From Kutzneria buriramensis (lineage in GTDB: Bacteria > Actinomycetota > Actinomycetes > Mycobacteriales > Pseudonocardiaceae): 64,000 nucleotides of DNA. Each line of letters starts with the position of its first letter. Positions within the stretch are counted from its first letter, which is position 1. This document shows positions 53,401-61,276 of the stretch, piece by piece. The notes beneath the pieces are model-generated. The model was not told where the DNA came from. It ran no database searches and saw nothing but the letters and a program-made list of their open reading frames with translations. Where the stretch lies: NCBI RefSeq assembly GCF_003387475.1, contig NZ_QUNO01000001.1, positions 248,001 through 312,000 on the forward strand. Reading direction: 5' to 3'. The translations under genes were made by a program, and so were the position numbers.

Positions 53401-56400
53401 CGACGAACAACTCGGCGAGCATGCCCGGCCGCTGGCTGCCCTGTCCGGGGAACAGGAACGCGACCTTGCCGCCCTCCTGCTGGACGAAGACCCCGCGCTG
53501 CGGATCGTGGCGGCCCGCGGCAGCGTCCCGTAGCAGCTCCGGCAGCTCGTCGAGGCTCGCAGCGACCACGGCGATCTGCGTTGGGAGAGAACGCTGTTCG
53601 GCCCGGCGTGAAGCGGTCAGGGCCAGGTCGCGCAGCCGCCACGGCCGGCCGGCAGCCTCGTTCTTGGCGACGAGGTCGAGCAGCCAGTCCACCGAACGGA
53701 CCGCCGCCGCGTGGTCCTCGCCGCGGAAGGTGAACAGCTCCGCGACCCATTCGTCGCTGCTGTGCCGCGGAACCGGCGCCTTGTCGTACGCCGACAGCAC
53801 GAGGTGGAAGTTGGTGCCGCCGAAGCCGAAAGCGCTGACGGCCGCGATCCGCTCCGCCGCCGGAACCGCCCACGGCACCGGCTCGGCGTGTAGAGCGAAC
53901 GGATTGCCCTCGATCTCCCACGCCGCGTTCGGCTGCGACACGTGCAGCGTCGGCGGCTTGACCCCGTTGTGCAGGGCCAAAGCCGTCTTGATCAGGCCGG
54001 CCAACCCGGCCGCGCACTTGGTGTGCCCGATCTGCGACTTCACCGATCCGATCGCGCAGCTGCCGGCCGCCGCCCCGTGCTCGATGAACACCTTGGCCAG
54101 CGAACCGAGCTCGGTACGGTCGCCGACGACCGTGCCGGTGCCGTGCGCCTCGACCAGCCCGACCTGCGCCGGCGACACCCCGGCGTTGCGGTACGCCCGC
54201 TCCACCGCGCTGCGCTGGCCCTCGGGACGCGGCGCGGTCAGCCCCAGCGACTTGCCGTCGCTGGCGCTGCCGATGCCCTTGATCACGGCATAGACCTTGT
54301 CGCCGTCCCGCTCGGCGTCGGCGAGACGCTTGAGCACCAGGCAGGCCACGCCCTCGCCGAGGGTGGTGCCGTCGGCGGAGCTGTCGAACGTCTTGCAGCG
54401 GCCCGACGGCGACAGCGCGCCGACCGAGCTGAACATGAGGTAGTCGTTGATGCCGTTGTGCAGGTCGGCCGCGCCGCACAGGACCATGTCGCTGGTACCG
54501 GTGACGAGCTCCTTGCACGCCACGTCCACGGCCGCCATCGAAGAGGCGCAGGCGGCGTCGACGGTGAAGTTCGCGCCGCCGAGATCCAGGCGGTTGGCGA
54601 TCCGCCCGGCGATCACGTTGGCCAGCACGCCGGGGAAGGTGTCCTCGGTCAGCCTCGGCAGCTGGCTGTCCAGCTCCTCGGGCAGCGTGCCCAGATACGA
54701 CGGCAGAACCGTGCGGAGCGTGGTGGCGCTGGCCATGTCGCTGCCCGACTCGGCGCCGAAGACGACGCTGGTCTTCGACCGGTCGAAGTCGCGGTCGCCA
54801 TAGCCGGCGTGCGCCAGCGACCGGTACGCGGCTTCCAATGCCAGCAGCTGCACCGGCTCGATGCTCGCCAGCGAGGCCGGCGGAATGCCGTAGCGCAACG
54901 GGTCGAACGGGATCTCCGGCAGGAAACCGCCCCATTTGGACGGGGTCCGGTCCACCGCGCCGGTCTCCGAGTAGTAGACGCCCGCGTCCCAGCGCTCGGC
55001 CGGCACCTCGGTCACGGCGTCGATGCCGGCGAGCACGTTCGCCCAGAACGTCGGCAGATCGGGGGCCTTGGGGAACATGCAGGCCATGCCGATGATCGCC
55101 ACGTCCAGCGGCTCGGGCTCCGGCTCCGATTCGACGGTGCCGACAACGCCCAGAGCCTCGGCGCGGTCGGCGTGGTACCGCAGCGCGCCTTCACGCACGC
55201 TCTCGTGCAGGTCCGCGATCGTGGTCACGGCGTCGCGCAGCACGGCGACCTGCCCGGCCATGAACATGCCCTCGGCCAGCTGACGGTCCTCGGCGACGTC
55301 GAGCAGCTCCGCGCCGGACCGCTCGACGCCCTTGCTCGCGATCCGCAGCCGGCCGATGTTGAGCTGCTCCAGCTCCTCCCAGACCTCGCGATCCGGACGT
55401 CCGCTGCTCCGCAGGTCGTTCCGCAGGGCCAGGAAGTCCTCCGCGAACGGGCTCGTCACGCACCGGGTCGCGTGGCCAGGCGCCGTCTCGAGCAGCGCCG
55501 TCCCCTCGGCCGCGATGACCTGCCGCTGGAAGAGCGGCCGCACCGCGCCGTCGCGAACGCTTTCCTCCGTGAACAGGTACGCGGTCCCCATCAGGACACC
55601 GACATTGCAGGCAGAAGCCCGCAGCGGCGCGGCCATCGCGCTGACCATCGCGGCCGACCGCTCGTCGTGGATGCCGCCGGCGAACAGGATGTCCATCTCG
55701 GCCGAGGGATTCGCGCGCAGGAAGTCCAGCAGCACGCCGATCTGGGCCTCCCACAGGGGGAAACTCGACCGTGGGCCCACGTGGCCGCCGCATTCCGAGC
55801 CCTCGAAGATGAACCGCCGCGCGCCGGCGTCGAGGAACTGCCGCAGCAGGCCCGGCGACGGCACGTGCAGGAACGTCTCGATGCCCAGCTCCTCCAGCGC
55901 CGCCGCCTGCGCGGGCCGTCCACCGGCGATGATCGCGTAGCGCGGCCGCAGTTCCTGGATGACCTCCAGCTGCGCGGTCCGCACGTCCTCGGCGGCGAAG
56001 CCCAGGATGCCCGCGCCCCACGGCCGGTCGCCGAGCAGATCCCTTGTCTCCCGGAGCAAAGCCCGGGTCTGCTCCTTGTTCGCCAGCGCCAGCGCCACGA
56101 ACGGCAGGCCGCCGTGCTCCGCCACCGATGCCGCGAACCGCGCCCGGTCGCTGACCCGGGTCATCGGCCCCTGGGCGATCAGGCTCGGCGCCGCCGGCGG
56201 CTGTTCCAGTGCCGTTACAACACTTTCCTTGACAGCGCGGACGAGCCGCTCCACGCGCCCGTACTCGGTCGCGTACCGCGCGGCGAGAAAACCGTCCTGG
56301 CCGACCGGAATCCGGCCCTGGCCGGCGCCGCGACGCACCAACAGCCGCTGGCCGTCGACGACGGAAGTCTCGGAACCATCCATTGGGCGGATCGCCACCG

Positions 56401-56998
56401 CGATCTCGTTGTCCACATCGGACTCCGAGAGCAGGGCCAGTTGTGTGTCAAGGACAACACCGGCGGCTCCGCCGACCACCGCGGCCGCCGCGGTGTGCAC
56501 GCCGATGCCGCCGCACACCCAGATCGGCACGTCCACGGCGTCGACAAGCTGCTGCAGCAACACGAAGGAGCTCAGCTCGCCGACCGGACCGCCGGCCTCG
56601 TGTCCACGAGCGACGATCCCGTGCGCGCCGCCGTCGACCGCGCGCAGGGCCTCCGCCCGGCTCGAAACCTCCACCAGCACCCGGTGGTGCTCGACGAGGT
56701 CGGCGATGGACCAATCCGCGTCCTGTCCGAGCAGGACGGTGTGCACGTGCGCGTGCGGCAGGTCGCTCGGGCGCAGCGCGCACGCGCCGGTCACGCGCAC
56801 CCCGAACGGGCCGCCGGCCCAGCTCAGCAGCAGGTCCAGTGCCTCCCGGCTGCGCCGGTCGCCGACGCCGAGATCGAGGAATCCGACACCACCCGCGCGA
56901 TCGACCGCGGAAACCAATCGGGCATCGGGAAGGGTGAACGGGCTGACTCCCAGCACAAGATTCCGTGAGAATCCAGAGCCGGAGGTGTGGGCAGCCAT
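50444..56998 (-). CDS. PUFA-synthase-like polyketide synthase: tandem FMN barrels-KS-AT-ACP-KR
   Basis: 2,184 residues from ATG 56998 with GGAGG upstream. Residues about 10-265 and 275-560 are two tandem nitronate-monooxygenase/PfaD-like TIM barrels (GIVARGHEAGGPVGE with VCGGIGVHTA; FIFEGSECGGHVGPRSSF with FAGGIHDER). They probably act as the enoyl reductase. KS about 632-1070 (Cys817, His952, His992). AT about 1175-1480 (Ser1271 in GHSYGE). ACP about 1610-1690 (Ser1649 in ADLSIDSIKRTE). KR at the C terminus (LLVGGARGITAQFA). It acts with the next gene as an iterative synthase of a reduced or unsaturated chain. First gene of the operon. Confidence 0.88.
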   Translation of the reverse strand: MAAHTSGSGFSRNLVLGVSPFTLPDARLVSAVDRAGGVGFLDLGVGDRRSREALDLLLSWAGGPFGVRVTGACALRPSDLPHAHVHTVLLGQDADWSIADLVEHHRVLVEVSSRAEALRAVDGGAHGIVARGHEAGGPVGELSSFVLLQQLVDAVDVPIWVCGGIGVHTAAAAVVGGAAGVVLDTQLALLSESDVDNEIAVAIRPMDGSETSVVDGQRLLVRRGAGQGRIPVGQDGFLAARYATEYGRVERLVRAVKESVVTALEQPPAAPSLIAQGPMTRVSDRARFAASVAEHGGLPFVALALANKEQTRALLRETRDLLGDRPWGAGILGFAAEDVRTAQLEVIQELRPRYAIIAGGRPAQAAALEELGIETFLHVPSPGLLRQFLDAGARRFIFEGSECGGHVGPRSSFPLWEAQIGVLLDFLRANPSAEMDILFAGGIHDERSAAMVSAMAAPLRASACNVGVLMGTAYLFTEESVRDGAVRPLFQRQVIAAEGTALLETAPGHATRCVTSPFAEDFLALRNDLRSSGRPDREVWEELEQLNIGRLRIASKGVERSGAELLDVAEDRQLAEGMFMAGQVAVLRDAVTTIADLHESVREGALRYHADRAEALGVVGTVESEPEPEPLDVAIIGMACMFPKAPDLPTFWANVLAGIDAVTEVPAERWDAGVYYSETGAVDRTPSKWGGFLPEIPFDPLRYGIPPASLASIEPVQLLALEAAYRSLAHAGYGDRDFDRSKTSVVFGAESGSDMASATTLRTVLPSYLGTLPEELDSQLPRLTEDTFPGVLANVIAGRIANRLDLGGANFTVDAACASSMAAVDVACKELVTGTSDMVLCGAADLHNGINDYLMFSSVGALSPSGRCKTFDSSADGTTLGEGVACLVLKRLADAERDGDKVYAVIKGIGSASDGKSLGLTAPRPEGQRSAVERAYRNAGVSPAQVGLVEAHGTGTVVGDRTELGSLAKVFIEHGAAAGSCAIGSVKSQIGHTKCAAGLAGLIKTALALHNGVKPPTLHVSQPNAAWEIEGNPFALHAEPVPWAVPAAERIAAVSAFGFGGTNFHLVLSAYDKAPVPRHSSDEWVAELFTFRGEDHAAAVRSVDWLLDLVAKNEAAGRPWRLRDLALTASRRAEQRSLPTQIAVVAASLDELPELLRDAAAGRHDPQRGVFVQQEGGKVAFLFPGQGSQRPGMLAELFVAFPEIQHLLHLGRDWADAIFPPAAFSPDAAAASKARITDTRAAQPALGIAGLAVNQLLGRLGVTPDLLAGHSYGELVALSAAGSFGPATLLALSRARAESILGATGTDPGSMAAISGTADDVAAVLTEDLVLANHNAPRQTVISGPTDQVRRAVETLRAAGVSGKQIQVSCAFHSPLVAGASDAFGDFLSTQDVRQPELPVWSNRTAAPYAGDVRTELAAQIGAAVRFVDQIESMYEAGARVFVEVGPGRVLTRLVDAILGDRPHVRVTTDGGVRGFLSAAAHLAVSGAPVRTSWLFHGRDAVDVSTSTPPRRPGWTIDGQLVRTADGQYLTGGLTPARRVELSMGQPSAGQDALISEYLRTSREMIAAQRDVLLSYFGGAANAPARIVEHIAPPPVVEIPVAVPVPEPEPVVVADVLTTVLDVISQQTGYPTDMIDPTLDLEADLSIDSIKRTEIAGTLVGRLGSVSADVEELTKARTAQQIADLFTAPIDAGKDAFPALDEGKASFPASGRAPQRFELVPTDVGAARLLEPTVLAGREFRIIGGQPELVAEVTAALSEHHASVTGNADNLLYLGALSPGDDPVLPGAFTEFKAALAGNPRWVVAVSPVAERADDRVVGLRGFFRTISREYPETTAKLIEVEATDAAKGLLTELLADDRHPVVVRGDGARMTIDMRAVDLGSLGTTGAGPAGDGTAEAQAIGLNRDSVVLLVGGARGITAQFAAKLAMTSGCHIELIGRTQLPAEPEDPATASATDKAALRQALIAQGLRSPAEIEARTAQILAAREVRSTLDELRALGSTVGYHSTDVRDQEALHRIVKEIYTDRGRIDGVCYAAGVIEDKLIADKDADSFRRVFDTKVDGARALLSAIEELPTPPRFVTLFGSIAAALGNRGQIDYSAANDALQTLGALWATRTGNRALTVHWGPWAPDARHGGMVTPELQQEYGRRGIELIDPEEGVMALLRELAFGRDDVRAVVYTASGW
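51870..51928. repeat. 20-bp inverted repeat inside the ACP-KR linker
   Basis: The arm at 51870-51889 (GATGCAGGGAAGGACGCCTT) is mirrored perfectly at 51909-51928. The right half (51901-51927) is itself a palindrome with 12-bp arms. The element adds about 20 residues (repeated FPA and FPAS motifs) to the linker in frame. It looks like a dispersed genomic palindrome that landed in a permissive site. Confidence 0.75.
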
Positions 56999-57317
56999 CG
57001 AGCCTCCGCAGGGTATACGGGACCTTGGGGTGCGCACATCGGTGTAGCCACACCCTAATGGGTGGATCCGAGCGGAAAGGCTATGGCTGAACCGGGTATT
57101 CCGTCAATTGAGGAACTAGTGAGTTCAGGAAAGTTTGCGTGGGACTTCAGCCCGGCTCAAGCGTTCGCGTCGCGGTTCCCGCCGGGATGACAACCCCGCT
57201 GACCTGCCCAGCTGGGCCGAACGGGTTGCGGTCGATCGAGGTGGCCGGCGCCAGTCCCGGTGGATGTCGCGACCGTTGCTCGTGCGTATATATCCGATGA
57301 AATGGCTGGTCATGATC
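56999..57317. other. Intergenic region, upstream region of the synthase operon
   Basis: The promoter of the minus-strand synthase operon should lie between 57000 and 57317. I do not see a convincing -35/-10 pair or SARP direct repeats by eye. Local AT content rises at 57287-57330, next to the stop of the pyrophosphohydrolase gene. Confidence 0.4.
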
Positions 57318-57671
57318 TTAAAGACGGTCGTGCTTGGTCGCGTTTCCCCGTGACTTCTCGACCGGGTACCGCAATTCGTTGCGAGCCAACTTGTCCAACG
57401 CCGCCTGGGCCAGATCGATGCCGGTCACATCGGCGAAACGGACCAGATACAGGAACACGTCGGCGACTTCCATGGCCACCCGTGCCCGCAGTTCCGGCTC
57501 GGACAGGCCGGTCCGGATCTCCTCGTCGGACAGCCACTGGAGCTCGGCCAGCAGCTCCCCGGCCTCGCCGGCGAGCGCCATCGCCAGGTTCTTCGGCGTG
57601 TGGAACCGGGCCCAGTCGCGCGCATCGGCGAAGGCGCGAATGCGAGCCGTCAGGTCCTCGATGTCGGTCAC
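57318..57671 (-). CDS. MazG-like nucleotide pyrophosphohydrolase
   Basis: 117 residues from GTG 57671. The all-alpha NTP-PPase motifs are present: AGEAGELLAELQWL and RVAMEVADVFLYLVRFADV, giving the E-x-x-E...E-x-x-D metal site. It is the size of the stand-alone MazG-like/RS21-C6 group, which hydrolyses non-canonical or excess dNTPs. It starts 20 bp after the DUF2786 gene on the same strand. Confidence 0.88.
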   Translation of the reverse strand: MTDIEDLTARIRAFADARDWARFHTPKNLAMALAGEAGELLAELQWLSDEEIRTGLSEPELRARVAMEVADVFLYLVRFADVTGIDLAQAALDKLARNELRYPVEKSRGNATKHDRL

Positions 57672-57691
57672 GGCCCGTACGGTAATCGAAT

Positions 57692-58999
57692 TTATCGAGT
57701 GGGCGTCAGCTTTTGCCGGCTCACACCGATGTCGGCCAGATCTGCGGCCGCGGTTCCGGCCTCCCATCCCGCCGCGCTGCCCACCGTGTACGACTTCTTC
57801 ACCGTGCTCGGATAGAGCTCCTCGAACAGTTGCTCCACCGCGTGTTCCCGATCGGCCAGCACCGGCAGCAGCCGGTCGTCCGACACCAGGTCGTCGCTCT
57901 CCTGCGCCGCCGCCCGCAGCCGCTGGCCGATCCGCGTGGCGTAGGCCAGCAGGAACGACTGCCGGTACGTGCGGCTGCGCGCCTCGATGCCGCTCGCCGT
58001 GGACGTGCCCGCCGCCACCATCGCCCGAGTCGCCTGCAACAGCAGGGAAGTCGACAGCAGTTCGGTGATCTCGAGGTCCAGGTCGGCCCCGATCAGCGCG
58101 ATGAAGCCGATCTTCTCGTACACCACGCCGCGCGACCGGTTCGCCGCCGCGACCGCCGCCACCAGCTGCGCCTTCGCGCCGACGTAAGGCGTGTCCAGCC
58201 ACACCCGCCGCGAACTGGCAGTCTGCGGCACGTGTTCGTCGGCGTCGAGCAGCGCCCGCTCGAAGGCGTGCCGGGTCATCAGCTCCTGTGCCTTGGCGGA
58301 CAACGCTTCCGCCTCCTCCGGGAACTCCGTCGACTCGGCCTTCGCGAGCAGTCCTCGCACCTTGGCCAGCACCTTCTGGTCGACGACGACGGCCGTCGCC
58401 GCGTCGGCGGCCGTGGAGGTGCCCGGCAGCGGCAGGATCAGCGGCAGCTTGGGCAGCGTCATCAACGTCGCCAGCGCGACGATGACGACCTCCAGCCCCT
58501 CCACCTTGGTGAGGATGTGGCGGGTGAGCCACTGCTCGAAGTGCTGCCGGTCGTGCGGCCACCACGGGCGCGCCTCGATCTGACGGAGCTGGTCACGCCA
58601 CCGCTCGTGCAGCGTCGCCTCGGCGTGCTGCGACATGTCCACCGCGATGACATCGGTGACCAGCGCCGTCGCGAAGTCGTCGCACTCCCGCCGGATCACC
58701 TGGACGAGGTCGTACGGCAGCCAGCCGCTCGGCCAGAGGAGGTTCAGCGTGCGGTGGAACACCCCGGCCACGGCCAGTCCGAGCTGGCGGTCGTCGGCGT
58801 CGCCCAGCGCGGTGGCCTCGGCCGCCGCGACCTGACGCTGCCCGTACGAGTAGTCGTTGGCCGCGGCCCACAGCCGCGCCGCGAGGCCGTTCGCGTCGAG
58901 CGAGCGCGCGTCGACGCCGTCGGTCATCCGCTGCGCGTGGCGCGCGCGTGCCCGCTCCTTGGCGGCGCGCCGGCCCCGGTCTGAACTCCCCACGTGCAT
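57692..58999 (-). CDS. DUF2786-domain protein
   Basis: 435 residues from ATG 58999; GTG 59026 is an alternative. The DUF2786 helix pair is at about 213-250 (KVRGLLAKAESTEFPEEAEA then LSAKAQELMTRHAFE). A C-terminal domain follows with WLDTPYVGAKAQLVAAVAAA and RTYRQSFLLAYATRIGQRLR. The family is widespread in actinobacteria and phages with no firmly known function. It is probably co-transcribed with the MazG-like gene downstream. Confidence 0.8.
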   Translation of the reverse strand: MHVGSSDRGRRAAKERARARHAQRMTDGVDARSLDANGLAARLWAAANDYSYGQRQVAAAEATALGDADDRQLGLAVAGVFHRTLNLLWPSGWLPYDLVQVIRRECDDFATALVTDVIAVDMSQHAEATLHERWRDQLRQIEARPWWPHDRQHFEQWLTRHILTKVEGLEVVIVALATLMTLPKLPLILPLPGTSTAADAATAVVVDQKVLAKVRGLLAKAESTEFPEEAEALSAKAQELMTRHAFERALLDADEHVPQTASSRRVWLDTPYVGAKAQLVAAVAAANRSRGVVYEKIGFIALIGADLDLEITELLSTSLLLQATRAMVAAGTSTASGIEARSRTYRQSFLLAYATRIGQRLRAAAQESDDLVSDDRLLPVLADREHAVEQLFEELYPSTVKKSYTVGSAAGWEAGTAAADLADIGVSRQKLTPTR

Positions 59000-59033
59000 G
59001 AGGTTACCGACCGGGCCCGGCGTCACCCTCCGT

Positions 59034-60851
59034 TCACTCCACGGTCACGCTTTTCGCCAGGTTTCGCGGGTGGTCGACGTCGTGCCCGAGCAGCACGGCC
59101 GCGTGGTAGGCGAGCATCTGCAGCGGAATCCCCAGCAGGATCGGGTCCAGCTCCGGCTCGGCCCGCGGCACGACGATCGTGTGATCGGCCAGCGCGGCCG
59201 GCAGCTCGCGGTGCGCCAGCGCGAGAATTCGACCGCCCCGCGCCTTGATCTCGCCGAGCGTGGTCAGGTTCTTGTCGTACAGCTCGTCGTCCGGGACGAT
59301 CGCGACGGTCGGAGTCTCCGGGCTGATCAGCGCCAGCGGCCCGTGCTTGAGCTCCGAGGCCGGGTACGCCTCCGCGTGCACGTACGAGACCTCCTTGAGC
59401 TTCAACGCCCCCTCGCGCGCGACCGGCCAGCCCCGCACCCGGCCGATGAACATCACGTTCGGGCACGTGCCGTACTCCGCCGCCAGCCCGGCGATCTGGT
59501 CCTCCAGCTTGAGGATCTCGCCGATCTGCGCCGGCAGCGCGCGCAGGCCCCGCACGAGCCGCTGACCGTCGGCCGGCGAGAGGTCACGCACCCGTGCGAG
59601 GTGCAACGCCAGCAGGGCGAAGTCCACGGTGGTCACGGTGAACGCCTTCGTCGACGTCACAGAAATCTCGGGACCCGCGTGCAGGTAGATGCCGCCGTCG
59701 CACTGCCGCGCGATGGAGCTGCCGACGGCGTTCACGACGCCGAGCACGCGGCCGCCCTTGCGCTGGATCTCCTGCACGGTGGCGAGGGTGTCGTACGTCT
59801 CGCCGGACTGGCTCACCGCCACGTACAGCGTGTCCGGGTCGATCAACGGATTGCGGTAGCGGAACTCCGACGCCGGTTCGGAGTCCGCCGGCACCCGGGC
59901 CAGCTCCTCGATCAGCTGGGCGCCGATCTGGCCGGCGTAGTGCGCCGAGCCGCAGCCGAGGATCTTGACCCGCTTGAACTCCCGCGACTCGCGCGGGGTG
60001 AGGTTCAGGCCGCCGAGATGGGCGGTGCCGAAGCGCTCGTCGAGCCGGCCGCGCAGGGTCCGCTCGACCGCCGTCGGCTGGTCGTGGATCTCCTTGCGCA
60101 TGAAGTGGCCGTAGCCCTCGGCCTGGTAGTCGTCGTCCTCGACGTCCACCGTCGTCGGCGGCCGGGTGGTGACGGTGGCGTCCAGCGTCCGGGTGCTGAA
60201 GCCGTCGGCGGTGAGCACCGCGACCTCGCCGTCCTCCAGGTGCACCACCTGCGAGGTGTGCCGGACCAGCGCCATCACGTCTGAGGCGACGAAGAGCTCC
60301 TTGTCGCCGACGCCGAGGATCACCGGGCTGCCGTTGCGGGCCGCCACGATCCGGTCGGGCTGGCGGGTGTCGACCACCGCGATGCCGTAGGTGCCGACGA
60401 TGTCCGGCAGCACCCGGCGGACCGCCTCCTCGATGTCATCGACGTCGACGGCGGCGATCAGGTGGGCCAGCACCTCGGTGTCGGTCTCGGAGACCAGGAC
60501 GACCCCGTTGGCGGTCAGCTTGGCCCGCAGTTCCTCGGCGTTCTCGATGACGCCGTTGTGCACGACCGCGACCCGCCCGCTGCCGTCGACGTGCGGGTGG
60601 GCGTTCTCCTCGCTCGGCACGCCGTGCGTCGCCCACCGGGTGTGGCCGATGCCGACCGGCCCGGACAGGCGGGCCGGCACGTCCTGGGCGAGCTGTCCGA
60701 CGCGGCCCTTGACCTTGCGGACCCGCAGCTTGCCGCGGCCGACCACGGCGACCCCGGCCGAGTCGTAGCCGCGGTACTCCAGCCGGGCCAGGCCCTCCAG
60801 CAGGATCGGGACGCAGTCCCGGGGCCCGACGTATCCGACGATTCCACACAT
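59034..60851 (-). CDS. glmS: Glutamine--fructose-6-phosphate aminotransferase (isomerising)
   Basis: 605 residues, the normal length for GlmS. It makes glucosamine-6-phosphate from fructose-6-phosphate and glutamine, the first step of UDP-GlcNAc synthesis. The N-terminal glutaminase begins with the catalytic Cys (CGIVGYVGPRDCVP) and has GHTRWATHGVPSEENAHP. Two SIS domains follow (ILGCGSAHYAGQIGAQL, AVSQSGETYDTLATVQE; EVSYVHAEAYPASELKHGP). The C terminus DHPRNLAKSVTVE is the conserved catalytic tail. I see no glmS ribozyme upstream. A small conserved gene lies directly upstream on the same strand. Confidence 0.96.
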   Translation of the reverse strand: MCGIVGYVGPRDCVPILLEGLARLEYRGYDSAGVAVVGRGKLRVRKVKGRVGQLAQDVPARLSGPVGIGHTRWATHGVPSEENAHPHVDGSGRVAVVHNGVIENAEELRAKLTANGVVLVSETDTEVLAHLIAAVDVDDIEEAVRRVLPDIVGTYGIAVVDTRQPDRIVAARNGSPVILGVGDKELFVASDVMALVRHTSQVVHLEDGEVAVLTADGFSTRTLDATVTTRPPTTVDVEDDDYQAEGYGHFMRKEIHDQPTAVERTLRGRLDERFGTAHLGGLNLTPRESREFKRVKILGCGSAHYAGQIGAQLIEELARVPADSEPASEFRYRNPLIDPDTLYVAVSQSGETYDTLATVQEIQRKGGRVLGVVNAVGSSIARQCDGGIYLHAGPEISVTSTKAFTVTTVDFALLALHLARVRDLSPADGQRLVRGLRALPAQIGEILKLEDQIAGLAAEYGTCPNVMFIGRVRGWPVAREGALKLKEVSYVHAEAYPASELKHGPLALISPETPTVAIVPDDELYDKNLTTLGEIKARGGRILALAHRELPAALADHTIVVPRAEPELDPILLGIPLQMLAYHAAVLLGHDVDHPRNLAKSVTVE

Positions 60852-60861
60852 GGTCGTTCCC

Positions 60862-61137
60862 TCACCCGTAGACGATGCGCCGCAGCTGCCGCACCGACAG
60901 CTCGGGCGCCGCGACGCGGCGCTGCGGCAGCTCGGCGGCGATGCGCTCGAAGATCTGGTCGTTGGTCAGCCCGGCCGACTTCAGCTCGACGTGCCGGCGG
61001 CGGACGACCGCCTCGACCGGCTCGTCGAAGTAGGCGAGCACGTCGGCGACGACCCGCGTCGCCTCGCCCGGACCGAGCGCGGTGGTGCGCATCAGGTGCG
61101 AAACGAGATCCCCGAACGGGTGACTGGCGGCCGACAC
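60862..61137 (-). CDS. Conserved hypothetical protein upstream of glmS
   Basis: 91 residues from GTG 61137, ending 10 bp before the glmS start, so probably co-transcribed. The sequence is helical and well conserved in appearance (ALGPGEATRVVADVLAYFDE then IFERIAAELPQRRVAAPEL). No catalytic motif. The function is unknown. Its position before glmS may point to a link with amino sugar metabolism, but this is only context. Confidence 0.7.
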   Translation of the reverse strand: MSAASHPFGDLVSHLMRTTALGPGEATRVVADVLAYFDEPVEAVVRRRHVELKSAGLTNDQIFERIAAELPQRRVAAPELSVRQLRRIVYG

Positions 61138-61176
61138 GAACGGTGATGCTGCCCGTTATCGCGGCGTGATCGCAAC

Positions 61177-61202
61177 GATCCTGCCCGAAATCGGGCAGGA
61201 TC
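61177..61202. promoter_or_regulatory. 26-bp palindrome upstream of the glmS unit
   Basis: GATCCTGCCCGA-AA-TCGGGCAGGATC is perfectly symmetrical, 40 bp upstream of the 61137 start. It could be an operator or a hairpin. Confidence 0.5.
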
Positions 61203-61225
61203 ACGTGACTTGGTCGCGGACATGC

Positions 61226-61262
61226 CACGGGGGCCGCACCCGAGGTGGGTGCGGCCCCCGTG
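61226..61262 (-). terminator. Terminator hairpin after the L,D-transpeptidase gene
   Basis: Perfect 16-bp arms CACGGGGGCCGCACCC and GGGTGCGGCCCCCGTG with a 5-nt loop, 14 bp after the stop of the minus-strand gene. Confidence 0.8.
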
Positions 61263-61276
61263 GGAACGGCCGTGGA

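Noticed and set aside
50597-53533. Long plus-strand frames opposite the synthase operon
   Set aside because: The minus strand encodes coherent KS, AT, ACP and KR domains; the opposite frames are third-position GC artefacts.
57039-57317. Short frames near the synthase promoter region
   Set aside because: No ribosome binding site and no protein-like composition; they probably cover the promoter region.
59034-60900. Possible glmS ribozyme or riboswitch
   Set aside because: Only 10 bp separate glmS from the upstream gene, leaving no room for the ribozyme.
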